From Clostridiales bacterium (lineage in GTDB: Bacteria; Bacillota; Clostridia; Christensenellales; Aristaeellaceae): DNA of 7,317 bases. The notes below the pieces were generated by a model, which saw only the letters and a program-made list of their open reading frames with translations, was not told the origin of the DNA and did not search any database. Of this stretch, positions 1-6,078 are shown piece by piece (positions within the stretch are counted from its first letter, which is position 1; every line of letters begins with the position of its first letter). The translations under genes were made by a program, and so were the position numbers. The stretch is taken from contig JAAZBR010000070.1 in assembly GCA_012513735.1 (NCBI GenBank), positions 1 through 7,317 on the forward strand, in the 5' to 3' direction.

Positions 1-480
1 CTCATCGACGGTCTTGCGCATCTCGTCCAACTTCTGCGCGTTTTCCTTCTGCATGTTGGTCACCGAGGTGTACAGGGTTTCCCGCATGCGCTCTACTTTC
101 TGGTCGTTGGCGGTGAGCCGCTCCTCCAGCACGCGGCTGATATTGCCCAGTCGCTGCTCCTGCCCGATGCCGGCCTGATCCACGCGCTGACCCAGCGCAT
201 CCAGCCGCGCCGCCGTAGCCTGGCTGCTGTCATGCAGCAATCCCTGGGTGAGGGAGAGGTCACGGGCAGCATCGGCCTGCCGCCGCTGCTCTATCTCCTG
301 CATCAGGCGCTCTACATACCCGGTCATGGTTTCGGCCAGGGCCTCACCCGCCTGGGCCTGCTGCACTTCCTCCCGGGCAGCCAGCCTGCCCTGGCGCACC
401 AACACCATAACCAACAGGATCACCAAGGCCAGCAGGGTCACGCCTACCGCTACCACCCAGGGCAACGCATATTCAGGCAT
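1..480 (-). CDS. rmuC: RmuC family DNA recombination protein (N-terminal part, runs off the left edge)
   Basis: The frame is open from an ATG at 480-478 to base 1, giving 160 residues and no stop, so the C-terminal nuclease-like domain lies outside the window. Residues about 7-28 form one hydrophobic membrane segment. They are followed by a long Gln/Glu/Arg/Ala-rich coiled-coil region (about 30-150), and the visible part ends in KLDEMRKTVDE, a block typical of RmuC just before its conserved domain. RmuC proteins are membrane-tethered and in E. coli limit recombination at inverted repeats; a nuclease role is inferred from the restriction-endonuclease-like fold. An AAGGGG Shine-Dalgarno lies 7 nt before the ATG. 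The start overlaps the end of tdk by 8 nt, so translation is probably coupled. The identification rests on architecture and the terminal block only, because the diagnostic domain is not visible. Confidence 0.82.
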   Translation of the reverse strand, partial: MPEYALPWVVAVGVTLLALVILLVMVLVRQGRLAAREEVQQAQAGEALAETMTGYVERLMQEIEQRRQADAARDLSLTQGLLHDSSQATAARLDALGQRVDQAGIGQEQRLGNISRVLEERLTANDQKVERMRETLYTSVTNMQKENAQKLDEMRKTVDE

Positions 481-1063
481 GGGACATCCCCTTGCGCCAG
501 TGCTGGTAGCACAGACCGATGTAGCGGATGCGCTGCTGGTTGTCGATCAATACCTGCTCCCCTTCCTTGATGACACGCCCTTGCTGGTCCACCCTGGTAT
601 TCATGGTAGCCTTTCTGCCACACCAGCACAGCGCGCCTGCTACCTCCTGAATGTCTGAAGCCAGGCGCAGCAGAGCGGCTGACCCCGGAAAAAACTGACC
701 GCGAAAATCAATCTTCAGGCCATAGCAAAAAATCTCCAGGTCGTCAGCCAGATCGGCCAGCTCCTGCACCTGCTCTTCCGACAAGAACTGCGCCTCATCC
801 ACAAAGACGTACTGAAAATCCGAATAGGCCTGCCTGGCCGCCAGCCACAGCAACTGCTCCCGCACGCTGTGGGCAGGCTCCAGCACAAGCTCGGCCTCCG
901 CCTGCAGCCCCACACGGGAAAACACCAGATTCTGACCCGCACGGGTATCAACCGCAGGCTTGATGAGGGCAACCTTGAGGCCCAACTGCTGGTAGTTGTA
1001 ACGCTGCATCAACAGTTGCGCAGTTTTTGACGACCCCATGACCCCGTAAAAGAAGTGCAACAT
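473..1063 (-). CDS. tdk: Thymidine kinase (TK1-like, zinc-binding type)
   Basis: This is a full-length 196-residue protein of the bacterial TK1-like family, which phosphorylates thymidine to dTMP with ATP in the salvage pathway. Visible landmarks are a P-loop region at residues 7-14 (GVMGSSKT), the Walker B/catalytic DEAQF at 89-93 with E90 as the expected general base, the conserved YGLKIDFRGQFFPGS at 114-128, and zinc ligands C146, C148, C185 and H188. Two points are unusual. The P-loop has Ser where the glycine before Lys is expected. The substrate-binding lasso, normally close to IGGNERY, reads IDNQQRIRY. The ATG overlaps the recR stop in TAATG and has no strong Shine-Dalgarno, so translation is likely coupled to recR. 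The 3' end overlaps rmuC. The family is clear; full activity on thymidine is inferred. Confidence 0.9.
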   Translation of the reverse strand: MLHFFYGVMGSSKTAQLLMQRYNYQQLGLKVALIKPAVDTRAGQNLVFSRVGLQAEAELVLEPAHSVREQLLWLAARQAYSDFQYVFVDEAQFLSEEQVQELADLADDLEIFCYGLKIDFRGQFFPGSAALLRLASDIQEVAGALCWCGRKATMNTRVDQQGRVIKEGEQVLIDNQQRIRYIGLCYQHWRKGMSHA

Positions 1064-1662
1064 TACAGATCACGCCGCCCTTCGATGGCTTTTGAGAGGG
1101 TAACCTCGTCCGCATATTCCAAGTCGCTGCCCACCGGCACGCCATGGGCAATGCGGGTGACCCGCACCCCCAACGGCTTGATCAGCCGGGCAATGTAGGC
1201 AGCCGTTGCCTCGCCCTCTATGTCAGGATTGGTAGCGATGATGATCTCCTTCACCGTGTCGTCCCGCAGGCGGAGCAGCAGCTCCTTGATATTGATATCG
1301 CCAGGGCCAATGCCATCCATGGGCGACAGCACACCATGCAGCACATGGTACAGGCCGCGGTAGTCGTGCACCCGTTCCATGGCAGCCACGTCCCGCGGAT
1401 CGCGCACCACACACACCTGGCTGTGGTCGCGCTCCGCATTCTGACAGATAGCACATTTCTCATCGGTTGCGTAGTTGCCGCATTCACTGCAGAAGCGGAT
1501 GGTCTTGCGGCCCTCCAGAAGCGCGGTAGCCAGAGCGTTCACCTGCTCCACAGGCAGGGAAACGATATGATAAGCAAGCCGTTGCGCTGTTTTCCTGCCG
1601 ATGGAGGGAAGCTTGGCCAGCTCAGCGGCGATATTGTCAATGGGTCCCAGGCCGGTGCTCAT
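1063..1662 (-). CDS. recR: Recombination mediator protein RecR
   Basis: This complete 199-residue protein has every RecR landmark in order. A helix-hairpin-helix region covers about residues 7-34 (LPSIGRKTAQRLAYH). A four-cysteine zinc finger uses C58, C61, C70 and C73. The Toprim domain spans about 81-175 and includes VCVVRDPRDVAAMER and ATNPDIEGEATA. The C-terminal GVPVGSDLEYADEVTLSKAIEGR ends the protein. RecR works with RecF and RecO to load RecA on gapped, SSB-coated DNA. The ATG is 1 nt after the ybaB stop, which fits the widespread ybaB-recR pairing and coupled translation, since the Shine-Dalgarno is weak. The N-terminus (MSTGLGPID) is not the common MAYP-type start, but the following block aligns at the usual distance, so this start is likely right. 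Confidence 0.97.
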   Translation of the reverse strand: MSTGLGPIDNIAAELAKLPSIGRKTAQRLAYHIVSLPVEQVNALATALLEGRKTIRFCSECGNYATDEKCAICQNAERDHSQVCVVRDPRDVAAMERVHDYRGLYHVLHGVLSPMDGIGPGDINIKELLLRLRDDTVKEIIIATNPDIEGEATAAYIARLIKPLGVRVTRIAHGVPVGSDLEYADEVTLSKAIEGRRDL

Positions 1663-1663
1663 C

Positions 1664-2005
1664 TCAGAACAGGCCGCCCATACCCGAGGGAGCCATGGCG
1701 CTCATGGCCTTCTCACGGGTTTCCTCGCCCTGGCGCAGCGCCTCGTTAACGGCAGCAAGAATCATGTCCTGCAGCATCTCCACATCATCCGGGTCAACGG
1801 CCTCTGGCTTGATTTCAAGACTCAGCAGTTCCCGCTTGCCTGACACCCTGCAGGTCACCATGCCTCCGCCCGAGGACGCCTCATATTCCTTTACATCCAA
1901 CTCTTCCTGGGTCTTGGCCAGTTGCTCCTGCATCTTCTGCGCCTGCCGCATCAGTTGCTGCATGTTCCCGCCGCCGAATCCGCCAAAATGTCCACCCTTT
2001 GCCAT
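1664..2005 (-). CDS. ybaB: YbaB/EbfC family nucleoid-associated protein
   Basis: This 113-residue protein begins MAKGGHFGGFGGGNMQQL, and a helix MRQAQKMQEQLAKTQEEL follows. It has a central beta region with GGGMVTCRVSGKRELLSLEIKPE, then DPDDVEMLQDMILAAVNEAL, all typical of the YbaB fold. Family members are small dimeric DNA-binding proteins that associate with the nucleoid, usually encoded just before recR. I chose the ATG at 2005-2003, not an in-frame ATG 36 nt upstream, because an AAGGGAGG Shine-Dalgarno (2013-2020) sits 7 nt before it and the extra 12 residues are not family-like. It has its own promoter at 2044-2072. The Gly-rich N-terminus and Gly/Met-rich C-terminus (GMGGLF) are common in Firmicutes homologues. 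Confidence 0.95.
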   Translation of the reverse strand: MAKGGHFGGFGGGNMQQLMRQAQKMQEQLAKTQEELDVKEYEASSGGGMVTCRVSGKRELLSLEIKPEAVDPDDVEMLQDMILAAVNEALRQGEETREKAMSAMAPSGMGGLF

Positions 2006-2043
2006 GGGGTATCCTCCCTTAATCATCAGTAATATCAGCAAAA

Positions 2044-2072
2044 ATTATACCATAGGTAGATGCCCTCTGCAA
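2044..2072 (-). promoter_or_regulatory. Sigma-A type promoter for ybaB-recR-tdk-rmuC
   Basis: Read on the minus strand there is a TTGCAG -35 (2067-2072), a 17-nt spacer, and a perfect TATAAT -10 (2044-2049) preceded by TGG, an extended -10. Transcription would start near 2037, leaving a leader of about 30 nt that carries the ybaB Shine-Dalgarno. This lies in the only sizeable gap of the gene run, straight after the topB stop, so the four downstream genes can be expressed independently of topB. The match is by eye and unmeasured. Confidence 0.75.
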
Positions 2073-2080
2073 TGTGGCCA

Positions 2081-4291
2081 CTACCCTTTGCGTCTGCGCG
2101 TGCCTGAGGACGGCGCCTTCTTATCCTCCCTGACCGCCTTCTCATAGGCGATCGGCTGGTTGTAGACCGGCTGCACTTCCCCCTTGCGGGTAAACGTCAT
2201 CCGACCATCGGATAGCGATAGAGTGCCTGTGCTCCCCTCCAGGCTGCCCTGCTGCAGCAGGCGGGTCACCAGTGCAGCCGTCAGGCGCGGCCCGCCGGCG
2301 CGGATCAGCGCATCCTTCCACAGGGTCAACTTGCAGCCTGTTTTCCAGTCAGTGCAGCCAAAGGCCTTGCTGTTATCCTGCACCCCCTTGCCGCAGAGGG
2401 GGCACTGCACCTGGGGCAGCACAGCGGCAGTGGACACCGCGCGCACGCGCCCGCCCTTGCCCCGGATCTCCCGCTCAAAAACAACCTCCTGTCGAACATT
2501 CTGGGCATTGGTGACCAGAAAGGCAGACAGCCGGCGGATTCCCTGCATAAAGCGTTCGGTGTCACGCTTGCCCTGAGCAATCTCCTCCAGCGCCTGCTCC
2601 CATTTGGCGGTCATTTCCGGGGAGGCGATTTCAGGGGGTACCACCTGGATCAGCTTCTCCCCCTTTTCTGTGGCCTGTAGCACCCTGCCCCGGCGGGCAA
2701 CATAGCCCACCTTGATCAGCCGTTCGATGATGGCCGCACGGGTGGCCGGCGTGCCCAGGCCCGCCCCCTTCATCTGTTCGCGCAACACCTCGTCCTCTAT
2801 TTCTCGCCCTGCGGTTTCCATGGCGTAGAGCAAGCTGGCTTCCGTATGGGGCGCCGGGGGCTTAGTGGCCTCCTTCTTGACGCTGGTACGCTGCACGGTG
2901 CGCACATCATGCTGTTTAATGGGCGGCAGATGCTGTTGCTCCGCCTCTTCCTCCGGCTTCTTCTCTTCGCCCTGATAGACCTGCTTCCAGCCCATGTCCA
3001 GCACGCTGCGACCGGTGGTTTTGAACCACTCCCCCTGACACACTGTGACCACTCGGGTGGCCAGATACAGATGCGGCGGACAAAAAGCTGCAATGAATCG
3101 CTTGACGATCATATCGAACAGTCGTCGCTCGTCCGGGGCAAGCTTAGCCGGATCAACAGCCTGGGGCGTGGGGATGACGGCGTGATGATCGCTGACCTTG
3201 GCATCGTCATACACGCGTTTGCTGAAGGGCAGCTTGCCTTCCTGGGTGCGCTGAATCACCAACAGTTGTGGGCCGTATTGTGCCTCCAACCCTTCCATCG
3301 CCTTATACACACGGCCCACCATATCCCGTGGCAGGTAACGGCTGTCTGTCCGGGGATAGGTGATGGCCTTCCATTTCTCGTACAGGCTCTGGGCGGTTTT
3401 CAGTGTTTTGTCTGCCGTGAAGCCAAGCAGCTTGTTGGCATCCCGCTGCAGGCTGGTGAGGTCGAACAGCTGGGGCGCCGGCTCCCGTTTTTCCTCTTGG
3501 GTGACACTCTCCACCATCGCCTGCTGCTTGGCCACCTTGGCTGCGACCGCCTGCGCGGTTGCCTTGTCGGGCAGGCGCACGTTGAGCTTCTCTTCCTTGA
3601 TGGTCGGGTCAAACCACTGCCCCTGATAGTCGCCAAAGTCCGCCGTCAGGGTATAGTATTCCTCCGGCTTGAAGTTACGTATCTCCAGCGCCCGTTGCAC
3701 CAGCACGGCCAGCGTGGGCGTCTGCACCCGCCCGACAGAGAGCAGCGCATTGTAAGCCAAAGTGTACGCCCGGCTGGCATTCATGCCCACCAGCCAATCG
3801 GCCTGGGAGCGACAAACGGCGCTGTTGTACAGCCCCATGTACTGGGACCTGGGTTTGAGAGAGGCAAACCCCTCCCGGATGGCCGCATCGGTCATGGAGC
3901 TGATCCACAGGCGATCCACCGGCTTACTGCAGCCGGCCTTTTCATAGATAAGCCCGAAAATCAGCTCCCCTTCGCGCCCAGCATCGGTGGCGCAGATAAT
4001 GCGCTCGACCTCCTTCTCCTTCATCAATTTCTTGATACAGGAGAACTGGGACCGGGTTTTGGCGATCACCTTGGTGGGCAGCACCTCCGGCAGGATGGGC
4101 AGATCCTCAACCCGCCATTTCTTGTACCGTTCGTCCAGCTCATCGGGCTCCACCAGGGTCACCAAATGGCCGATGGCCCAGGTGACGATGTGGGTGTCCC
4201 CGCGCAGAAAGCCCTCTCCCCTGGTTTTGCAACCCAACACCCGGGCGAGATCGCGGCCCACGCTGGGCTTCTCCGCCACCACCAGGATCAT
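2081..4291 (-). CDS. topB: DNA topoisomerase III (type IA)
   Basis: This 736-residue type IA topoisomerase relaxes negative supercoils and decatenates DNA by single-strand passage. It starts MILVVAEKPSVGRDLARVLG, with the Toprim glutamate at E7. The acidic DAGREGE motif is at 103-109, SVGRVQTPTL at about 185-194, and the active-site tyrosine is expected at Y312 in TYPRTDSRYL. The C-terminus holds one four-cysteine zinc ribbon (C630, C633, C646, C653) of the FGCTDWKTGCKLTLWK type seen in TopB, then a short basic tail (GTRRRKG). I chose the ATG at 4291 because GGAGGAGG (4299-4306) sits 7 nt upstream; a GTG 21 nt further upstream would include that site in the coding region. The start overlaps the methyltransferase stop in ATGA. 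Chromosomal topB is usual, although extra copies occur on conjugative elements; no such element genes are visible here. Confidence 0.96.
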   Translation of the reverse strand: MILVVAEKPSVGRDLARVLGCKTRGEGFLRGDTHIVTWAIGHLVTLVEPDELDERYKKWRVEDLPILPEVLPTKVIAKTRSQFSCIKKLMKEKEVERIICATDAGREGELIFGLIYEKAGCSKPVDRLWISSMTDAAIREGFASLKPRSQYMGLYNSAVCRSQADWLVGMNASRAYTLAYNALLSVGRVQTPTLAVLVQRALEIRNFKPEEYYTLTADFGDYQGQWFDPTIKEEKLNVRLPDKATAQAVAAKVAKQQAMVESVTQEEKREPAPQLFDLTSLQRDANKLLGFTADKTLKTAQSLYEKWKAITYPRTDSRYLPRDMVGRVYKAMEGLEAQYGPQLLVIQRTQEGKLPFSKRVYDDAKVSDHHAVIPTPQAVDPAKLAPDERRLFDMIVKRFIAAFCPPHLYLATRVVTVCQGEWFKTTGRSVLDMGWKQVYQGEEKKPEEEAEQQHLPPIKQHDVRTVQRTSVKKEATKPPAPHTEASLLYAMETAGREIEDEVLREQMKGAGLGTPATRAAIIERLIKVGYVARRGRVLQATEKGEKLIQVVPPEIASPEMTAKWEQALEEIAQGKRDTERFMQGIRRLSAFLVTNAQNVRQEVVFEREIRGKGGRVRAVSTAAVLPQVQCPLCGKGVQDNSKAFGCTDWKTGCKLTLWKDALIRAGGPRLTAALVTRLLQQGSLEGSTGTLSLSDGRMTFTRKGEVQPVYNQPIAYEKAVREDKKAPSSGTRRRKG

Positions 4292-5004
4292 GCCGTCCCC
4301 TCCTCCCCGCACCCATAGATTGCCTGCATCTGCTCGCCGGGCACGCCTGGCGCTTCCAGCATGACCAGCTGCGGCTCAAAGCGCAAGCCAGGTTTGGCGT
4401 TCTTCATAGCCTCCAGCAGGCACAGCCAGGGCGACCGGCTGGGCAGAGAGGCGCACATCTGCACCCGCTTTGGTTCAAGGTCTGCGCTTCGCAGAGCATC
4501 GGCAACCTGCAGCAGCTGCGCCGGCGGAAAACACAGGCACAGCCTGCCCCTTCTCCGCAGCAGGTGCTGCGCAGCGTCGATCACATCCCTGTAGGTGCAC
4601 TGCTGTTGGTGGCTGTGCATGCCGCCCTGACCATCGTCCGCATGATAGGGCGGACTGGATACCACCATGTCGCAGCATCCAGAGGGATAGAGCGCTTTGC
4701 AGTCTCGCAAATCGGCGTTTACAACGTCAATCTGCTGCCCCAATTTGTTCAACAACACGCTGCGGCGCGCCAACTCCGCCAGCGCAGGCTGCAGCTCGAT
4801 ACCCGTAATGCGCAGGTTGCCCTGCCTGCCGATCATCAACAGCGGCAGGATGCCCAGGCCGGTGCCCAGGTCAAACACATGGCTGCCTGCTTTGGGCTGC
4901 GCAAAGTCCGCCAGCAGCACAGCATCCGTTGTATACCCTGGAAGCGCAGTGTGCCGCAGGATGCGCAGGCCGCGTAGCTGTAGATCCTCCACGCGTTCCG
5001 GCAA
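4288..5004 (-). CDS. trmN6: TrmN6/YfiC-like SAM-dependent methyltransferase (probable tRNA adenine-N6 methyltransferase)
   Basis: This is a 238-residue Rossmann-fold methyltransferase of the COG4123 type. Motif I is FDLGTGLGILPLL (44-56), an acidic E70 follows the second strand, and D98 lies in NADLRD. Motif IV is SSPPY (116-120). The N-terminal GYTTDAVLLADFA (23-35) and the CTYRDVIDAAQHLLRRRGRL block (about 136-155) are characteristic. E. coli TrmN6 methylates A37 of tRNA1(Val); the substrate here is inferred. Motif IV is usually NPPY or NPPF, and the Asn-to-Ser change is notable. Translation probably starts at a TTG (5004-5002), because AGGAG at 5013-5017 is 8 nt upstream and no ATG or GTG fits. 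The gene follows a terminator directly and overlaps topB by 4 nt. Confidence 0.85.
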   Translation of the reverse strand: MPERVEDLQLRGLRILRHTALPGYTTDAVLLADFAQPKAGSHVFDLGTGLGILPLLMIGRQGNLRITGIELQPALAELARRSVLLNKLGQQIDVVNADLRDCKALYPSGCCDMVVSSPPYHADDGQGGMHSHQQQCTYRDVIDAAQHLLRRRGRLCLCFPPAQLLQVADALRSADLEPKRVQMCASLPSRSPWLCLLEAMKNAKPGLRFEPQLVMLEAPGVPGEQMQAIYGCGEEGTA

Positions 5005-5017
5005 TACTATAGCTCCT
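5002..5017 (-). promoter_or_regulatory. Shine-Dalgarno and TTG start of the methyltransferase gene, abutting a terminator U-tract
   Basis: On the minus strand the T-run of the upstream terminator ends at 5018 and AGGAG (5017-5013) begins at the next base. It is followed by 8 nt and TTG. This fixes the unusual TTG start. It also means the ribosome site is only made if polymerase passes the terminator. No promoter with both boxes was found between the ferredoxin stop and this site. Confidence 0.75.
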
Positions 5018-5047
5018 AAAAAAAACAGAACCCGGGGGGCTCTGTTT
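5018..5047 (-). terminator. Intrinsic terminator after the ferredoxin gene
   Basis: Arms at 5037-5047 and 5023-5033 form an 11-bp stem with a 3-nt loop. On the minus strand the single non-Watson-Crick position is a G-U wobble, while on the plus strand it would be an A-C mismatch, so the minus orientation is favoured. The stem runs into eight consecutive T residues on the minus strand (5025-5018), giving a textbook Rho-independent terminator. It lies 18 nt past the ferredoxin stop. Confidence 0.88.
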
Positions 5048-5065
5048 CAGCGATGTGCGTAACTG

Positions 5066-5239
5066 TCAGTCATCCGACGGCGCGGGCGCGTCCACCGGGC
5101 AAACATTGGCACATGCGCCGCAATCGATGCACTTGTCGGCATCAATCACATAGATATCACCCTCGGAAATGCAATCGCTGGGGCATTCCGGCTGGCAGGC
5201 GCCGCAGGCGATGCAGGCATCAGAAATCTTATAAGCCAT
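5066..5239 (-). CDS. 2[4Fe-4S] ferredoxin
   Basis: This 57-residue bacterial ferredoxin carries two classic cluster motifs. The first is C9, C12, C15 and C19 followed by Pro; the second is C37, C40, C43 and C47 followed by Pro. Such proteins are cytosolic low-potential electron carriers for enzymes like pyruvate:ferredoxin oxidoreductase and hydrogenases in anaerobes. An extra C23 lies just after the first motif. The tail is short and acidic (SDD). The start at 5239 is preceded by AGGAGG 6 nt upstream; an in-frame ATG 27 nt earlier lacks such a site and adds a non-family extension. The gene appears monocistronic, with its own promoter (5284-5312) and terminator (5018-5047). Its redox partner cannot be read from the neighbours. 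Confidence 0.96.
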   Translation of the reverse strand: MAYKISDACIACGACQPECPSDCISEGDIYVIDADKCIDCGACANVCPVDAPAPSDD

Positions 5240-5283
5240 GGTGTTCCTCCTGAATTTTTTGTGCATAGCACGAGTCCTTGGTT

Positions 5284-5312
5284 ATTATAGTCGCATACTG
5301 CGCAAAAGGCAA
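5284..5312 (-). promoter_or_regulatory. Sigma-A type promoter for the ferredoxin gene
   Basis: On the minus strand there is TTGCCT (5307-5312), a 17-nt spacer, and a perfect TATAAT (5284-5289). Transcription would begin near 5277, leaving a leader of just under 40 nt. That leader begins with a small GTGC/GCAC inverted repeat (5261-5271) and ends in the AGGAGG site. The -35 box starts only 15 nt past the stop of the upstream HAD phosphatase gene. I saw no convincing terminator for that gene, so some read-through into the ferredoxin is possible. Confidence 0.78.
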
Positions 5313-5327
5313 GGAAAAAAGCAAACG

Positions 5328-5975
5328 CTATGCTGTAATCAGACGAAGCAATTCGGATGCGCTGGCTACAGTGAAATCAGGAGTCAGGCCGCTCAGATCT
5401 TCCACCCGCTGGAATCCCCAGGTCACAAATACGCTGGTCATCCCTGCATTCCGGGCACACAGCATATCTGTGCGGGTGTCTCCCACGTACCAGAACTGCT
5501 GCGGGGATAGCTGAAGCTCGTCCGCAATCTGAAGTACAGAGGTGGGATCAGGCTTCAGCGGCAGGCCATCCATCCGGCCCCGGATAGCCGCAAAAGCCAC
5601 GTTGGGAAAATAGTGCGGAATAATAGGCTGCACATCCGCATCATCCTTGTTGCTGTACACACAGACCTTGAAATCAGCATCCAGCAAGGCGTGCAGCGCC
5701 GCCGGGATGCCTGGATATGGCACGGTATCCACCCTGTTGTGCAGGGCATAATCCGCCGCATAGGTTTGAAAAACCTGTTCTACCAGTACCGGATCATCCA
5801 GCCCCACGGCACGCCTGGTCAACATACGCGCCCCATTGCCAGTGAAAACACGGTAGGCGTCTTCAGGATGCACAGGCAACCCGTGGGCAGCCAGAGCGCG
5901 GTTCATGGCTCCCGCGATATCGGGCAGTGTATTGAGCAGTGTTCCGTCCAAATCAAATACTACAGCTTTTTTCAC
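5328..5975 (-). CDS. HAD-superfamily phosphatase, phosphoglycolate phosphatase-like
   Basis: This 215-residue HAD hydrolase has all four motifs. Motif I is VFDLDGTLLNT, with nucleophile D8 and acid/base D10. Motif II is YSNK with S108. K141 in LKPDP gives motif III, and GDTRTD with D166 and D170 gives motif IV. The helical cap between about residues 17 and 85 is the C1 type of phosphoglycolate phosphatases and beta-phosphoglucomutase relatives, and VGDTRTDMLCARNAG is close to Gph/PpaX-like proteins. The substrate is not determinable by eye. I chose GTG at 5975 because AGGAGG (5981-5986) is 5 nt upstream and the sequence then begins MKKAVVFDLDGT, as is normal for the family. The frame stays open a further 71 codons upstream, but that stretch is non-homologous and covers the divergent promoters. 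Confidence 0.93.
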   Translation of the reverse strand: MKKAVVFDLDGTLLNTLPDIAGAMNRALAAHGLPVHPEDAYRVFTGNGARMLTRRAVGLDDPVLVEQVFQTYAADYALHNRVDTVPYPGIPAALHALLDADFKVCVYSNKDDADVQPIIPHYFPNVAFAAIRGRMDGLPLKPDPTSVLQIADELQLSPQQFWYVGDTRTDMLCARNAGMTSVFVTWGFQRVEDLSGLTPDFTVASASELLRLITA

Positions 5976-5995
5976 AGCAACCTCCTGCACGGCCC

Positions 5996-6024
5996 AGTCT
6001 ATCACGCGTTCCTCCCGGAGGCAA
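5996..6024 (-). promoter_or_regulatory. Possible promoter for the HAD phosphatase gene
   Basis: On the minus strand there is TTGCCT (6019-6024), a 17-nt spacer, and TAGACT (5996-6001), which matches the -10 consensus at four of six positions. Transcription would start near 5989, just ahead of the AGGAGG site at 5981-5986, leaving a very short leader. The -35 is identical to that of the ferredoxin promoter. It is weaker than the other promoters in the window, so confidence is limited. Confidence 0.42.
6011..6021. repeat. Short palindrome between divergent promoters
   Basis: CCTCC and GGAGG form a 5-bp inverted repeat around one central base. It overlaps the -35 and spacer of the minus-strand HAD promoter and lies 4 nt upstream of the plus-strand -35 box. 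It could be a small operator for both genes, but GGAGG-like strings also arise as ribosome binding sites, so this may be chance. Confidence 0.3.
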
Positions 6025-6025
6025 G

Positions 6026-6055
6026 TTGACAGCCATTTGGACGAGAACGTATACT
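6026..6055 (+). promoter_or_regulatory. Sigma-A type promoter for the VanY-like carboxypeptidase gene
   Basis: There is a perfect TTGACA -35 (6026-6031), an 18-nt spacer and a TATACT -10 (6050-6055). Transcription would start around 6062, giving a leader of about 17 nt that contains the GAGGAGGG ribosome binding site. The leader is too short for a riboswitch. Vegetative sigma-A type boxes argue against strict sporulation-sigma control. Confidence 0.78.
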
Positions 6056-6078
6056 GACCCTGCAAAGAGGAGGGTGTT

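Noticed and set aside
1144..1749. A 201-codon plus-strand frame across recR and the ybaB end.
   Set aside because: It is a shadow of recR with no domain resemblance and no ribosome binding site.
2081..4291. topB as evidence for an integrated conjugative element.
   Set aside because: Neighbours are housekeeping genes in tight overlap, with no relaxase, type IV secretion, integrase or att-like repeats in view.
2846..4318. A 490-codon open frame on the plus strand opposite topB.
   Set aside because: It is antisense to an unambiguous topoisomerase gene. Its His/Gly/Leu/Pro-rich composition is typical of a mirrored GC-rich coding frame, and no family is recognisable.
5315..5330. A T-run on the minus strand just after the HAD stop, considered as a terminator.
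   Set aside because: The only stem before it is about 3 bp, too weak to call.
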